Of a stretch of DNA of 64,000 bases, positions 35,110 to 46,735 are shown piece by piece. Origin of the DNA: Tenrec ecaudatus (taxonomy: Eukaryota > Chordata > Mammalia > Afrosoricida > Tenrecidae); contig NW_027459229.1 of assembly GCF_050624435.1 (NCBI RefSeq), positions 1-64,000 on the forward strand, written 5' to 3'. The translations under genes were made by a program, and so were the position numbers. Numbering within the stretch: the stretch's first letter is position 1; each line of letters begins with the position of its first letter. The notes below the pieces were generated by a model. The model was not told the DNA's origin. It was given only the letters and a program-made list of their open reading frames with translations, and ran no database searches.

Positions 35110-35318
35110 TCCACCTCTTATTGCTGCTACTTTCTCTCTCTATGTCTTAGTTCCCATATTTAGTAGCTATGTTGTATATGTATAGTATATATATATTAAA
35201 ATTATCTTTATATATGTACATTATATGTATGTTGTAGAGTGGTTATGAAGATTAAGTCGATACATGTGATAGCATATAATGGATGCTCCATACAGCTTAG
35301 TTGGCAGTATTAACATGA
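35110..35318 (+). repeat. MIR SINE, interrupted by a TA-rich tract
   Basis: 'ctatgtcttagttcccata', then a TA-rich tract (35165-35230), then 'gtggttatgaagattaag' and 'ggatgctccatacagc' follow the MIR core-to-3' order. Confidence 0.6.
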
Positions 35319-35884
35319 CTGTAGAGAGGTAAATGTATTTCTGGCCCCTCTAAAAGGGAAAAAAAATGTTACAAAAAAAGTCAAGTCATGTCAGATATCA
35401 GCTTACTCTCAAAAACATGTATGTGAAAAGTGAATACAGTACCATCCAAGGCAGGGGTGGCAAGGCCAAAAGCAACCAGAAGAGGTAGGCTGTGAAGTAC
35501 GCATGTAAGGATCCATTAGGATTTAAGCTGTGGAGATGTCCAACATCCCGTTAGTCCATACAAATTTTGAAACCACATAATGACCTAAAAGTGACAATCA
35601 TAGTTGAAAGCTTGATGGATTCTTATTTCTAAGGAGTTCTTTCCAACAATCTATAATGTGAAACACTTACATGACAAGTCGTATGACTGGATTAAACCTG
35701 GAGAGTCCGGAGGGTAGGAGAATAGGGGTAGAATTACAGACCTCTTTCAACAGCCTGAAACTGTCCATGATGAATAAAGTTGAATTACTACGAGAGACAC
35801 AATGGAGAAATGGGTGACAAATGAACAGGGAGGCGTCTACTTTGATGTGACATAAGAATAAGTCTACAAGGCACAATAATAATT
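35319..35884. other. Unassigned stretch
   Basis: No gene or repeat recognised. Confidence 0.5.
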
Positions 35885-35965
35885 ATGGAGTGCTTATTTT
35901 CCATTAGACAGTATTTTAAGTGAGTGACTGACTCATATTAACTTGTTTAACTCTCATAATAACTC
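35885..35965 (-). repeat. MIR SINE fragment
   Basis: 'ggagtgcttattttcc', 'attaacttgtttaactctcataataactct' (as blocks) match the reverse complement of the MIR 3' half. Confidence 0.6.
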
Positions 35966-36064
35966 TAATTATAGAAAACAAACCCAGTTCTGTTGAGAAT
36001 TGCAAAGTATAACAATACAAAATTTATCACCTATTACTTAACCAAAGTTAATACATGTCTACTT

Positions 36065-36662
36065 TCTAGTGATTTCCCTCCTTCCTTTTTCCATCCCTGG
36101 TAATTATTAAAGAACGTTTCTTTCTGTGTAGAAACTTTTTCCTGAAATTTTATAATAGTGGTCTTATACAATATTTGTCCTTTGGTGAATGATGTCCTCC
36201 AGGTTGATGTGTGTTATGAGGTGTTTCATGGATTCATCAATCTTAGAGTTGTGTGTACGTATCACAATTGTTTATCCATTCATCCATTAAGGGGCACTTA
36301 GGTTGTTTCCATCTTTGCTACTGTGAATAACACAGTGAGTATTAGCATGCATATATCAATTCATGTCTCCGGTATATAAATCTAGTGGCAAGATTGCTAG
36401 ATCATCTGATATTTCTACTTCTTTTGAAGGAAAATTCAGACCTTTTCCACAGTGCTCGCACCATTGTATAGTCTCACCACCAGGCTGTGAGGAGCTCCAA
36501 TCTCCCCGTACTCTGACCAGTACTTGTTGCTTTTCGTTTTGAACTTTGCTATAATTGCTTGTGGGAGATAGATCTCATTATTTTGATTCTCAGCTCTCTA
36601 ATGACTAATGGCCACATAGCACATAGCTTGCTCACTGCCGACATAACAATATCAAAAGACTA
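36065..36662 (-). mobile_element. L1 LINE 3' end (old copy)
   Basis: Reverse-complement L1 landmarks: 'tttatccattcatccattaa', 'ggttgtttccatctttgct', 'gattgctagatcatctgata', 'cttttccacagtgctcgcacc', 'ctccccgtactctgacc'. These are ORF2 end and 3' UTR sequences of an old mammalian L1. Confidence 0.85.
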
Positions 36663-36871
36663 GTTTCTGCCAAAGGAAGTCATGTGTGGTAAACAGAGGG
36701 TCACTGAAACAAGGGAAACCAACACAGAAAGAATTGACACAATTGCTAATCAATGAGCTCAGATATATCAATGATCAAGAAGATGGCATAAAACCCGGAA
36801 CTGCTTCAATCGTTCATGTTTACGTATCATTCTGTTATACCTTGACTCAATGGGAAATAACAGCAACTCTT

Positions 36872-36960
36872 ATTTTAATTCCCATTTTAGAGAGGAACAA
36901 AGAGCCTAAGCAACTTCCGCAAGGATACAGCTAGGAAGTCTACGGCTATTAAGGGCTGTA
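36872..36960 (-). repeat. MIR SINE fragment
   Basis: 'tttaattcccattttagaga', 'gaacaaagagcctaagcaac' and 'aaggatacagctaggaagtc' are the reverse-complement MIR core. Confidence 0.7.
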
Positions 36961-38552
36961 GAGAGGAATTGTGCACAATCTGACTTTTATTCCCTCTACT
37001 ACCTTTCTTCCTTCCAATGTCAAGTGGCTTAAGGAATTAACCAGATAAGGTTGTATACAAGCTTAATTCAGAAATATTTGAAAATAGATAATGGAGTGTG
37101 TGTTTCAGGGTAGAGTCAAGCAGATATTAATAGAGAGTTAATTTGATACTGCACAGGAAGCATATGGATAGGTTAACTACACTATAAATTCCCTTCTTGC
37201 CTGTGTAGTATCAAATAAGATATGCTTAGAGAAGTCACACAGCAAAAGAATTAGATAAATTACTATGCTGATCGACACCTCAACCTTACAGAAGGTTCAT
37301 GTGTTCTAAATTATAGGCAGCAGAATGGGCTGATTGCCTTGGAATCTTTTTTTTTTATATTATTACTTTTAGTCAGTCATTATCTTACCATTGGGTTTAA
37401 CCTCATAAGACTACAAAACCCAACAGGGGGTACGTGCTTGAATAAGTAAAACAAAGCACTGTCGTTTTCTAATAGGGTCACAAGTAATGCCGGTAAATTA
37501 GTAATTAGGAGACTACCTTTATATAAAGAAAATTTTAAAATTTTAATGGGTTTGAATTACTATAATTAAATAAAGCTCAAACCCAGCAAGATAAAAAGGA
37601 TGAATGAATGACTTCCCAAGTGAAATAAACTTGTGAGTTATCAGGATTAGGACTAAATCTAGTCATCCCCCAAATCTTTATTAATGACCAGGAAAAGCCT
37701 ACAATATGCTAATTAAATCTATAAATGCAACTGAGCTCACACGATCTTTCCAAAGGTTAAGCTAGGACAAAAGTTAAAAAGAAACATCTTCACCTTAAGG
37801 AAAATATTTTTAATAAGTAGAAGTACTGTCATAAACTCTCACTCAAAGCACCATCAATTATCATTCAACAGAGATGCTCTTTAAATAAAGGTCAAATTCC
37901 ACATAATCAAACTATGGGAACAGACACATGAAGCTGGCTTTAAGAAAGCTTCACCATTTACATTTTCATTTAGTGTAAAAAACCTCCTGCTTGTTTTTTA
38001 TTGGTCAAGGGGGAAAAAGACATGAACAATGAAAAAATAAATTTTTCACCTTTATCATTTATACTTTTTTCCCCTTTCTAACTTAATGAACCAGAAACTC
38101 TCTGTTTGCAAGTAATAACATAATTATGTCCTTGGGAACTTGTTTTTTATAATGTAGCATTTATTCTTTAGCTCTCAGGTCATTAGTTCAGAATTATATG
38201 TTTTTCTCATAACAACTGATAACAATAAATTCTTATATTACATCCCAAAAGAACTATGAAAAAATGCCTACTAGTCAATTCATTCAAAACATATACAATG
38301 CAACAGTAGAATGGGGGAGATTTTGACCAAGAAAAGAAGCTCAACATTGAGTATATTTTTATTCAGATATTTTATCCACAATATTGAATTTAGTGTATTA
38401 TAAATGATTGTCCAAGAAAGCACAATAGAATTACTTGTATCATAAAGTTCATTTTTAGTATTCAAATCAAGCCTGTAACAACCTAATTTAGAAAAACGTA
38501 AGACAATCCTTCAGTTCTGTACAGCTTTCCACCCCAGTTTCCAAAACAACCT
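36961..38552. other. Unassigned stretch
   Basis: About 1.6 kb of AT-rich sequence with no recognised gene or repeat. Confidence 0.55.
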
Positions 38553-38725
38553 CAAACCTCACTACCCTGAAGTCAATTCCAATCCAGAGCAACCCTAACA
38601 ACAGAGTAGACTTGCCCCTGGGGGTTCTGAGGTCACAGATCTTGACAGGAGCAGAAAGGCTCCTGGTTGCCCCTAGCAGCAGTGGGTTCTACGGTTGACC
38701 TTGTGCTTAGTGGCCCAATAGGGAG
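38553..38725 (-). repeat. AfroSINE
   Basis: 'gaagtcaattccaatccagagc', 'gagtagacttgcccctggggg', 'agcagtgggttctacggttgacc' are the reverse-complement tail, middle and head-proximal blocks. Diverged. Confidence 0.75.
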
Positions 38726-39114
38726 CCTATCTTCCCACCCCGGTTTATAGAGGCTTCCTGAGTTCATGCAAGCTATCCACTTGTTGCCCACTGAAAGATG
38801 ATTTCCCTCCTTTGAGGAAGACATATTATTAAATTACATCTTCAACTTATCTCCTGGGCAGACAAAAAGACAAGCATGCTGTGCTAAACCTCAAGCATTT
38901 GGAAAGTTTTATTTATTTTTTAAAGTTTGCTGACAATAGCTAAAAATTTAGGTGTTTTCATCTGAAAAATACATCGTGTCTTAAAATGCCAAGCAATAAC
39001 AATGGTAGACATTCTCATCTGGAAATGACCAGCTACTGCCAAAAAAGAATCTAACTCTTTCATCCCTAAGTCTCCAGGTCCCAGTTCATGCCTAAAAGGG
39101 TGGGATTAATATGG
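38726..39114. other. Unassigned stretch
   Basis: No gene or repeat recognised. Confidence 0.5.
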
Positions 39115-39404
39115 ATCACAATGATTGACATAAAATCACCCCCTCCACCCCCAGAGCGGGAGGAACAACAGAAACAGTGGGGAAGGGAAATATTGGTCAT
39201 TGTAAGGTATAAAAATACTTATAATCTATAATTTATCAAGCGGTCACAAGGGTGGGGGGTGCGAAGCAGAACTCATACCAAGGGCTCAAATAGAAAATGT
39301 TTAGAAAAGAATGATGTACAAATATGCTTGATACAATCGATGTACGGATTGTTATAAGAACTATAAGAGCCCCCAATAAAATTATCTTTAAAAAAAGACT
39401 CGAC
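39115..39404 (+). mobile_element. Family T LINE-like repeat, 3' end
   Basis: 'gaacaacagaaacagtgggg', 'ataatttatcaagcgg', 'catgcttgatacaatcgatg'-type block and the 3' end 'gagcccccaataaaattatc' followed by an A-run. Sense copy. Confidence 0.8.
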
Positions 39405-40708
39405 TTTAGTACAGGGTATGAATCCACATCTTTTGTTTCCTTGGCATTCCTGTAAGCATATTTAAATATATACTAGTCCTTTACATAGCATGGAGATTAA
39501 TGTTCATGTTTCCACTACTCATGAGGGATTCCTGTCTAATTAAAGAGCAACATGTAAGCTCATCAAACTGAAAGCAAGTACCCCCAAAAGTGTGAAGGTG
39601 TGCTGAGATTAAGAGTAATTAGGTAGGTAGGGTTCAATATTGCTTCCTTTTGCTGTTGTTGTTGTGTTGTTTGCCTGGGTGCTAGTTCTCCCCATGGTTT
39701 CCTTAGTATGGAAATAAATAACCTATAAGGTTACTGAGTCCAAGTCCCCACCAAACAGGGTGAGTTGTAGTCAATTAAGATGGTAACTTCTAGCCACGAT
39801 TCCCACTTCTGGACTTTATATGCCTGTGGTCATGGTCCCTTGTTGGAGGTCTTCTCTCTACCAGGGGGCAGTACTATAGTGGGAGTTAGACTTGGCTTTT
39901 TGTTGAAGGGGTGAATCAAGCCATGCCCTTGGTTTCCTTGAGCCCTACTCTACCTTGATGGAGAGTGTGATTTTAAAAACATCCTTTGTTTTCCTTGGAT
40001 ATTTAACCATAAAACACAAGAATTTTTAATTTCAGGAAAAAATTTTGTTTTTATTCTTTACTTTCATAGTTTATCTATCTATCTATATATATATATATAT
40101 ATACATTTAATTAAAGGTTACGAAAATGTCACACTCGGCGTTATAGGGATACTGGTTCCATCATACAGTTATAACACACATAGCCTCACCTGCAAAATCA
40201 GACCTTTATTTGCTGGCTGAGCTTTGGTAGAAGCAAGAAACCTGTGGTGAGTTTTGGACATCTTTGGTTTCTGGCTCTGGACCCTGCCTGTGGCTCACTG
40301 CTGCCTGACCTTCAGATTTGGACTAAATGCCACCCACCAACCACATGAGACACGTGCTCAAAGATCTAAAAGGCTCTGTGGGCATTGCAGCAAATGGGAG
40401 GCCCCAGGGACATTAAGGAATTATTCAAAGGAGGAGGCGGAGGAAAATGGAGTAGATCAGCATCTCAGAAGAGTTGGCTATTAGGCACACCAATGATTTC
40501 CACCTCATTTGGACTAGTCTAGTGTAAATTCTTCTGAAAGAAATTATTACCACACCAGGCTATTATCAGATTCAGAATCATTGATAAACTTTCATTAAGG
40601 ACTGAAAATCTAGTTCAGAAATTCCATTTCTGATATGGCAGCTTGAGCAGTTCTATGGAACCCCGAGAAAAAAAAACCCATAAAAATAATTATATATAAA
40701 CCTAACCT
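39405..40708. other. Unassigned stretch with a TA microsatellite
   Basis: No gene recognised. It holds a TCTA/TA microsatellite at 40071-40103. The part at about 40175-40490 is GC-richer and resembles LTR sequence, without termini. Confidence 0.5.
40071..40103. repeat. (TCTA)n(TA)n microsatellite
   Basis: Four TATC units followed by about nine TA units. Confidence 0.95.
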
Positions 40709-40709
40709 A

Positions 40710-40836
40710 ACTAATTACCATAAATTAGTGCTGACTCATTGTCATTTTAGTGAGTACATATATGATTGTGTGTCAAAGAGTTTACCCTCAATGATTTTTC
40801 AAAAGTAGATAGGCAGGCTTTCCTTGGGAGGAGATG
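40710..40836 (-). repeat. AfroSINE, diverged
   Basis: 'attagtgctgactcattgtca' and 'gtagataggcaggctttcct' agree with the reverse-complement tail and middle. Weak elsewhere. Confidence 0.45.
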
Positions 40837-40851
40837 ATGTCGTTAGCTTGT

Positions 40852-41660
40852 TATGTGCAGTGAGGTTGTCCAACTTCTAATGACCCACATACAACAGTGC
40901 ATTCGATGATCCGGTCCTCCCCAACCTCACACTTGCTGCTACATCTGAGTGCATTCCTTCAGCCACCGTGTCTATCCATTTCCCGGGTTTTCCTTTCTCC
41001 CACTGTTCCTCCTCTGCAACCAGCACGACATCCTTCTCCAGGGACTGGTCTCTCCTGATAGCATGTGCACGGGATGTGAGACAGAGTCTTAGCATTGATT
41101 GCAAGGAGCATTCTGATTTAAGACAGAGTTATTCGCTCTTCAGAAAGACAATAGTACTTTAATATTCTTCACCACCACCATAATTGAAATATATCAATTC
41201 TTCTTCAGCCTTTCTTATTTCACATGCACATGAGGCAACCGAAAAAACCACGGCTTGAGGAAGGTACACCTTACTCCACCAGGTGACATCCTAGCTTCTC
41301 GACACTTTAAAGAGCTCTTGGGCAGCAGAGTTTCCCAATGCAATACACAATTGGATCTCCTGAGTGCTGCTTTCATGGATATTGATTGTAGATCCAAGCA
41401 ATAGGAAATGTTTGACAGCTTCAATCTTTCCTCCTTTATCATAGTATTGTCTATTGCTGCCATTGTGAGGATTTGGGTATTATTTACATAGAATTAAATT
41501 CTGTACTGAAGGATCCAGTCCTTGAGCCTTATCAGCAAGTACTTCAAGTCCTCTTTTAGTTCAGCAAGCAAGGTTTTGTCATCTACATCTCAAAGGTTGT
41601 TAATAAGTGTTCCTCCGATCTAGGTGTCTCATTCTTTTTCATATCATCCAGCTTCTTGGT
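40852..41660 (-). mobile_element. RTE LINE, part 1 of a nested 3.5 kb copy (3' end)
   Basis: Reverse-complement RTE from the 3' tail region through 'gatccggtcctccccaacctc', 'gacatccttctccagggactggtc', 'accacggcttgaggaagg' and 'caatacacaattggatctcctg'. It reaches the RT region at 'cagcaagtacttcaagtcctc' and 'caagcaaggttttgtcatct'. It continues after the LTR insertion at 41668-41985. Confidence 0.85.
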
Positions 41661-41667
41661 TGAATAG

Positions 41668-41985
41668 GTACAGTGATGGGATATAAATCAGAGAAGCAAA
41701 ACCAATGATGCTTATTTTTGTGTATATAAAAAAAGAAATTTATATCAAGAAGGTGGCTCATACAGTTATAGAAGCAGGTAGGTCCTGTGCAGTTCAAGCT
41801 CATGGGTCAGATCTTAAGCTTAATTAATGGGGAAAGAGTTTACTTTATTCTTCCCACAACTGCTTGGCTGTTCACGTAAGACTCCATCAGGAAGGTTATT
41901 ACATTATGTTATCACATCATGGGAGGATCCTGCCCCAGCCAACTTAACAGCAAACAGAAATTCTCATAGTATATAACCCTCGCGC
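41668..41985 (-). mobile_element. ERV-L-type LTR fragment inserted in RTE
   Basis: In reverse complement it shares blocks with the 51027 LTR: 'aatcagagaagcaaaaccaatg', 'aaatttatatcaagaaggtggctca', 'ggttattacattatgttatc' and 'ccagccaacttaac'. The middle portion is shorter than in the 663-bp copy. Confidence 0.6.
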
Positions 41986-42009
41986 ATACTTTTCCTGATA
42001 TTAAAACAC

Positions 42010-42598
42010 ATAATATATCCTTGTTCTATTCAAACAATTGTCTCTTGGTCAATTTGCAGATTATACAGAAGCGTGTTGAAGTGCTATGGAATTTCTATTC
42101 TTGGAAATATTATCCATAGATTGTTACAATCCATCCAGTTTGTTATGATGCACTATTGTATAGTCAATAAAATATAAGTTAAAATTTTTGCTGATCTCTT
42201 CATTCAATCAAATCCATCTGCTGTTAGCAATGATATCCCTAAGTCCAGGTCCTCTTTTGAATGGACTTGAATTTCTGGTAGCTCCCTCACAATGCTTTTC
42301 TACAACTGTTAATGATATTGTTCACTGATTTGTGCATTCTGCTAAATAACCTTTCTTTGGAATGGACACAAATACAGATCTCTTCCCATAACTTGTCTAA
42401 GACACTGTTTTTCAGATTTCTTGGCATAGGCCAGAGATTGATTCCAGTGCTTCTTTAGTTTGTTGAGACATTTGTTTCAATATTCCATCAATTCCTGGAT
42501 CTTTGTTTTTGGCTAATGCCTTCAGTAGAACTTGGACTGTTTCCTTCAGTATCATTGAAATGGTTTAATATTGACCAGTTCTTCTTGATACATTAAAT
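42010..42598 (-). pseudogene. RTE LINE, part 2 of the nested copy (reverse transcriptase region)
   Basis: 'caatttgcagattatacaga' to 'ccatcaattcctggatcttt' corresponds in reverse complement to the N-terminal half of the RTE reverse transcriptase, including the block encoding the KNKxPGIDGI-type motif near 42480-42515. Frameshifts and stops throughout. Confidence 0.75.
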
Positions 42599-42604
42599 GT
42601 GTAT

Positions 42605-43588
42605 TCCTTCCACATTTTTTATAAAACCATTTTATTGGGGGAATCCTACAGCTTTTATCACAATACACACATACATCCATTGTGTCAAGTACATTTGTAC
42701 ATTTGTTGCCATCATCATTCTCAAAATATCTGGTTTCTGCTTGAGTCCTTGGTTTCAGCTCCTCATTTTCCCCTCCCTCCCTGCTCCCCACTCCCTCATG
42801 AACCCTTGATAATTTATAAATTATTATTATTTTGTCTTATCTTACACTGTCCAATGTCTCCCTTCACCCACTTTTCTGTTATCTGTCCCCCAGGGAGGAG
42901 GTTATATATAGAACCTTGTAATTGGTTCCCCCTTTCTACCCCACCCTCCCTCCACCGTCCCCGTATAGCCACTCTCACTACTGGTCCTGAAGGGATCATT
43001 GTCCTGGATTCCCTGTGTTTCCAGTTCCTATCAGTACCAGTGTACATCCTCTGGTCTAGCCAGGTTTGTAAGGTAGAATAGGGATCATGATAGTGGAGGG
43101 TAGGGGGGGAAGGAAGCACTTAGGAACTAAAGGAAAGTTGTATGTTTCATCCTTGCTACACTGCACCCTGACTGGCTTGCCTCCTCCCTGCAACCCTTCT
43201 ATAAGGGGATGTCCAGTTGCCTACAGATGGGTCTTGGGTCCCCAAACTGCACTCCCCACATTCACAATGATTTGATTTTTTTGTTCTTTGATGCATGCCT
43301 GATAACTGTTCCCTTTGACACCTTGTGATTACACAGACTGGTATGTTTCTTCCATGTGGGCTTTGTTGCTTCTCAGCTAGATGGCCATTTGTTTACCTTC
43401 AAGTCTTTAAGACCCCAAATGCTATATTTTTTTATAGCTGGGCTCCGTCAGCTTTCTTCACATTTGCTTATGCACCACTTTGTCTTTAGTGGTCACGTTG
43501 GGAAGGTGAGCATCATGAAATGCCTGTTTCATAGAACAAAGCATTCTTGCATTGAGGGAGTACTTGAGCCTTCCTCATTCTTTTGATG
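42605..43588 (-). mobile_element. Family T LINE-like repeat inserted in RTE, well-preserved copy
   Basis: The clearest antisense copy. It has 'aaaaccattttattgggggaa', 'cattgtgtcaagtacatttg', 'taatttataaattattatta', 'ctggtctagccaggtttgtaagg', 'cttctcagctagatggcc' and 'caagtctttaagacccc' blocks, and ends near 'gggagtacttgagcc'. A 160-codon open stretch (42599-43081) reads across the antisense of a UTR-like repeat and is not considered coding. Confidence 0.8.
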
Positions 43589-43589
43589 T

Positions 43590-43738
43590 TTTTTCCCCCC
43601 ATAGAATATTTTAATATTAAAACTCAAGACGTGAGTTTTTTCCATTTCATAGAGATATGCTAAGCATATTTTTCCATTTTGTTTTCTAATTTCTTGTCTT
43701 TGCTCATTTAATTATAATACTTTGTATTCTCTTATCAA
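43590..43738 (-). mobile_element. RTE LINE, part 3 of the nested copy
   Basis: 'gagatatgctaagcatattt', 'ccattttgttttctaatttc' and 'ttgctcatttaattataatactttg' are the RTE linker upstream of RT in reverse complement, between the T and AfroSINE insertions. Confidence 0.7.
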
Positions 43739-43739
43739 T

Positions 43740-43918
43740 GGAGCATTGGTGGTGTAGTGATTACGCAATGGGCTGTAATCTACATGGTTGAGAGTTCAAA
43801 GTAACCAGCAGATCCAAAGGAAAAAGACTGGGCTTTCTACTCCCATAAATAGTTACAGTCTCAGAAATCCACAGGGATTGCTATGAGTCAGCATTGACTC
43901 GATGGTAGTGAGTTTGAG
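43740..43918 (+). repeat. AfroSINE, complete, inserted in RTE
   Basis: The best full-length copy in the window. It starts 'gcattggtggtgtagtgatt', then 'atggttgagagttcaaag', 'gggctttctactcccataaa', 'tacagtctcag', and ends 'attgctatgagtcagcattgactcgatgg' (as blocks). The 5' region carries tRNA-derived promoter-like boxes. Confidence 0.9.
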
Positions 43919-43919
43919 A

Positions 43920-44412
43920 GTGAGACTCTTCTATCAGGAGCCAGTCCCAGAGCCCCTTCTGACATCCACTTTGATCTTTTCTCTTTATCCTGTCTTTTTA
44001 ATGAAATTTGCTTTCTTCATGTTTGATGTTGTTGATGCCATCCCACAGTTTACCAGGTCATTAGTGTTCAATGAGTCAATTCTGTATTAGAGATGGTCCC
44101 TAAATTCAGGTGGGATATACTCACAGTTGAATTTTGGCTGTCATGGACTTGTTTTCATTGTTTTTTCAATGCCAATGTGAGCTAACATATAAATACAGTT
44201 AGCACTTGTTCTCATCTTGGCTGTTCATATTAAGCTTAATCCATTATCTCTTCCCACAGATGTAGTTAATTTGATACCTGTGTATTCCATCTGGTGAGGC
44301 CTACATGAATAATAACCATTTAAGTTGCTGGAAATGAAGAAATTGATGGTTTTGCAAAATTCCATCATTCAATCTGATCACCAGCTAATTGTCTATCATC
44401 AAAAGGAGGTTT
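43920..44412 (-). mobile_element. RTE LINE, part 4 of the nested copy (linker and endonuclease end)
   Basis: 'ctgacatccactttgatctt', 'cccacagtttaccaggtcatt', 'aaattcaggtgggatatact', 'cacagatgtagttaatttgata' and 'gtgtattccatctggtgag' are the reverse complement of the region between endonuclease and RT. The element's 5' end is missing beyond 44412. Confidence 0.85.
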
Positions 44413-44424
44413 TCTTTTATTACG

Positions 44425-44730
44425 TCAGTGAGATTATATCAGAATAGCATGGATCCTAAGCCTAATCACATTGGAGTCATGTTTTACATAACAAACAGAA
44501 TAGCCAGGAGCACAAATAGAAAGGAATGAAGCACAGATGCATTGGAAGCACACAGGAAAACCAGAGAATGCTGGCAGTTACCAGAAGTCAGAAGGGAGGC
44601 CTACAGAAGTCATCAACCAGGAACTTAATTTAGATTTTTCACCTCTGGAATAGTGAGAAAATAAATTGCTACTCTTTAAAGCTACACACTTATATTTTTT
44701 ATTATGACAGCAGTAGATAACTGAGATGTA
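44425..44730 (+). repeat. MaLR LTR (MLT1-like) 3' half
   Basis: 'gccaggagcacaaatagaaagg', 'ctggcagttaccagaagtcag', 'aacttaatttagatttttcacctc' and 'agtgagaaaataaattgctactc' match the conserved 3' portion of MLT1-type LTRs, including the polyadenylation region. Confidence 0.65.
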
Positions 44731-44834
44731 GTTCCAAGTTTCACTAATTAGCACATCTGTGGCATACTCAAAAGGATAGTCAAATATATATATGGATAAA
44801 TTAAAAATCACATTTACTTTTTTTTTTTCCAACA

Positions 44835-44942
44835 AGAGTGCAAAATCCAATGGGGAAACAGAATAATAAAAAAATCAATCCTTAAAAAACTGAATATTCA
44901 CGTGCAAAAGAATGAAGTTGGATCACTTTCTCGCGGTATACA
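44835..44942 (+). mobile_element. L1 LINE ORF2 fragment, left of an insertion
   Basis: 'actgaatattcacgtgcaaaagaatgaag' (two adjacent blocks) is the conserved L1 ORF2 C-terminal stretch. It continues at 45434. Confidence 0.7.
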
Positions 44943-45433
44943 GGCAACCCCATTAATATTGCTTCTTTTAGAATTTGTAGGTCAGTTGAAACAGGTGTAT
45001 ATAGTTCTTATTCAACCTTAGAGCAAGGAAAAGCTAGAAGCATTTTCAATATTTTAAAAGCTGCATTCATAGCAACTGAAGGTGATTGTGGTAATGAATG
45101 TACTGTGCTTAGAGGTTGGTCCAATGATTTCAAAGTGATGGTATTGACATGACACTGAAGCAGAGCTTCAAACAAGGCAGTGCCCTACTCAAAGATCTCA
45201 ATAGACAGTGATGCTTCCTATGTGTGGTTCTCTTCTAGAAGGCCTCCCTATACCTCTTCCAAGTCTCCCACTCCAGGGCTTCCACCTGTAATGTTTCCTG
45301 TTCTGGTCACCTTGACTAGTCATGCATGCTATAAAAAGTCTGATCTTTTCCTGTTTAACTCCTACAGCAATGACAAAGCAAGTTTAAAGCCCTGGATTAA
45401 ATTTTTCTGTATGTTTATGACAATTTGTAGACT
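44943..45433. other. ~490-bp insertion of unknown origin inside an L1
   Basis: L1 similarity stops near 'cgcggtatacag' and resumes at 'caaaaattcaaaatgaatta', so this segment entered after the L1. It is GC-richer in the middle (45180-45320), with an open plus-strand frame that starts here and crosses into L1. It is not recognised. It could be a retrocopy or a non-autonomous element. Confidence 0.55.
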
Positions 45434-45895
45434 GTCTGTACCAAAAATTCAAAATGAATTATATGTAGGAGCTAAAAGTATAAATCTCTTGGAAAATAAA
45501 AAAGGAGTAAATCCTAATAGTGTACTTGAATTAGGCAAAGCTTTATCACTATAGTAATAAAAGCAAAAACAACAAAATAAAAATATAGATAAAATTAGGC
45601 CTGATCAAACTTTAAAAAAATGTTATTTTTAAAGGGTGCCACCAAATAAATGAAAATATAACCCACAGGACAGAAGAACATATTTGCAAATCCTGTATCT
45701 GATAAGGAATTTGTAACTAGAGTATGCCAAAACTATTACAAGTTCTTGGTAAAAATGAAAAATAACCTAATTTTAAAACAAACCGTATTTGAATAGGTAC
45801 TTCTTAAATGAGCATACAAAAAGGTTAATAATTACATGAAAATATTCTCCAAATCATGAGTCATCAGGGATATATGTAAATCACATTCCATTTCA
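45434..45895 (+). mobile_element. L1 LINE ORF2 end
   Basis: 'ggagctaaaagtataaatctcttgg', 'tatttgcaaatcctgtatctgataagg' (as blocks) and 'aatcatgagtcatcaggga' are L1 ORF2 landmarks. Not coding any more. Confidence 0.85.
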
Positions 45896-46090
45896 CAACT
45901 CCTCCACTGCCATCTAGGAGATTCCAACTCATGGTGACCCTAAAGGATAGGGTGAAACTTCCCTGTGGGTCCCTCGGATTGTAAATCTTTACGGAAGTAG
46001 AAAGCCTCATCTTTCCCTCATAAAGCAGCTGGTGGTTTCAAACAACTGACCCTGAGGTTAGCAGGACCCTTTCCCACTAAACAGAAGCTC
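45896..46090 (-). repeat. AfroSINE inserted in L1
   Basis: 'gagattccaactcatggtgacc', 'ttccctgtgggtccctcgg', 'gaaagcctcatctttccctc', 'cagctggtggtttcaaac' and 'ttagcaggaccctttcccact' are a nearly full copy in reverse complement. Confidence 0.85.
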
Positions 46091-46735
46091 TATAATAGAA
46101 AGGGTAGGTAATCAGTGTTGGCAAAGATGGGAAGAAATTTGGCTCTCATACATACACTGCTGAGGAGAACGGAAAATGTTGAAACCAATTTAGAAACATC
46201 CTCGGAGTTCTTCAAAAAACGTTCAAGATAGAGCGATCATGTTTCCCAGAAAGTCGACCTCCAGCTATAGACCAAGAGAAAGAAATGGATTTCCACACAA
46301 AATGTGTGCAGAAGTGTTGAGGCAGCATCGTTGATAGCACCAAAAAGAGTGGAAATAGCCAAAATACCTATCCCCAAAGGTATGGACAGATAAAATATGC
46401 TATGTCCACAGTGCAGAATATTATTTAGCAATAAAAAATAATCAAGTACTCATTCTTGCTACACATGGGGGAATCATAAACTTTATGTTAAATGAAAGAA
46501 GTCAGACACCAAAAATGTATGTCTATATGAAATATCTAAAATGGGAAAATCTCATAAAAAATTAAGGAACAGATAGGTAGTTGCCTGAGGTGAGGAGAAA
46601 ATGCTTGGGCAAAATGGAAAATGACTTCTGCATTGGCTGAAAATATGATAAACTTTACCATGACAACATCTGCATAACTTTTCGATATACTAAAATACAT
46701 TTTATCATACACTTTAAATATATGAAATGAATGAT
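46091..46735 (+). mobile_element. L1 LINE 3' end
   Basis: 'ggtaatcagtgttggcaaag', 'gcatcgttgatagcacc', 'tatggacagataaaatatgc', 'atatttagcaataaaa'-type, 'gaaagaagtcagacacc' and 'cctgaggtgaggagaaaatg' follow the L1 3' UTR order. Confidence 0.85.

Noticed and set aside
42599..43081. 160-codon open frame with Ser/Pro/His-rich translation
   Set aside because: It reads the antisense of the UTR-like T repeat. Similar frames occur in other T copies for the same reason.
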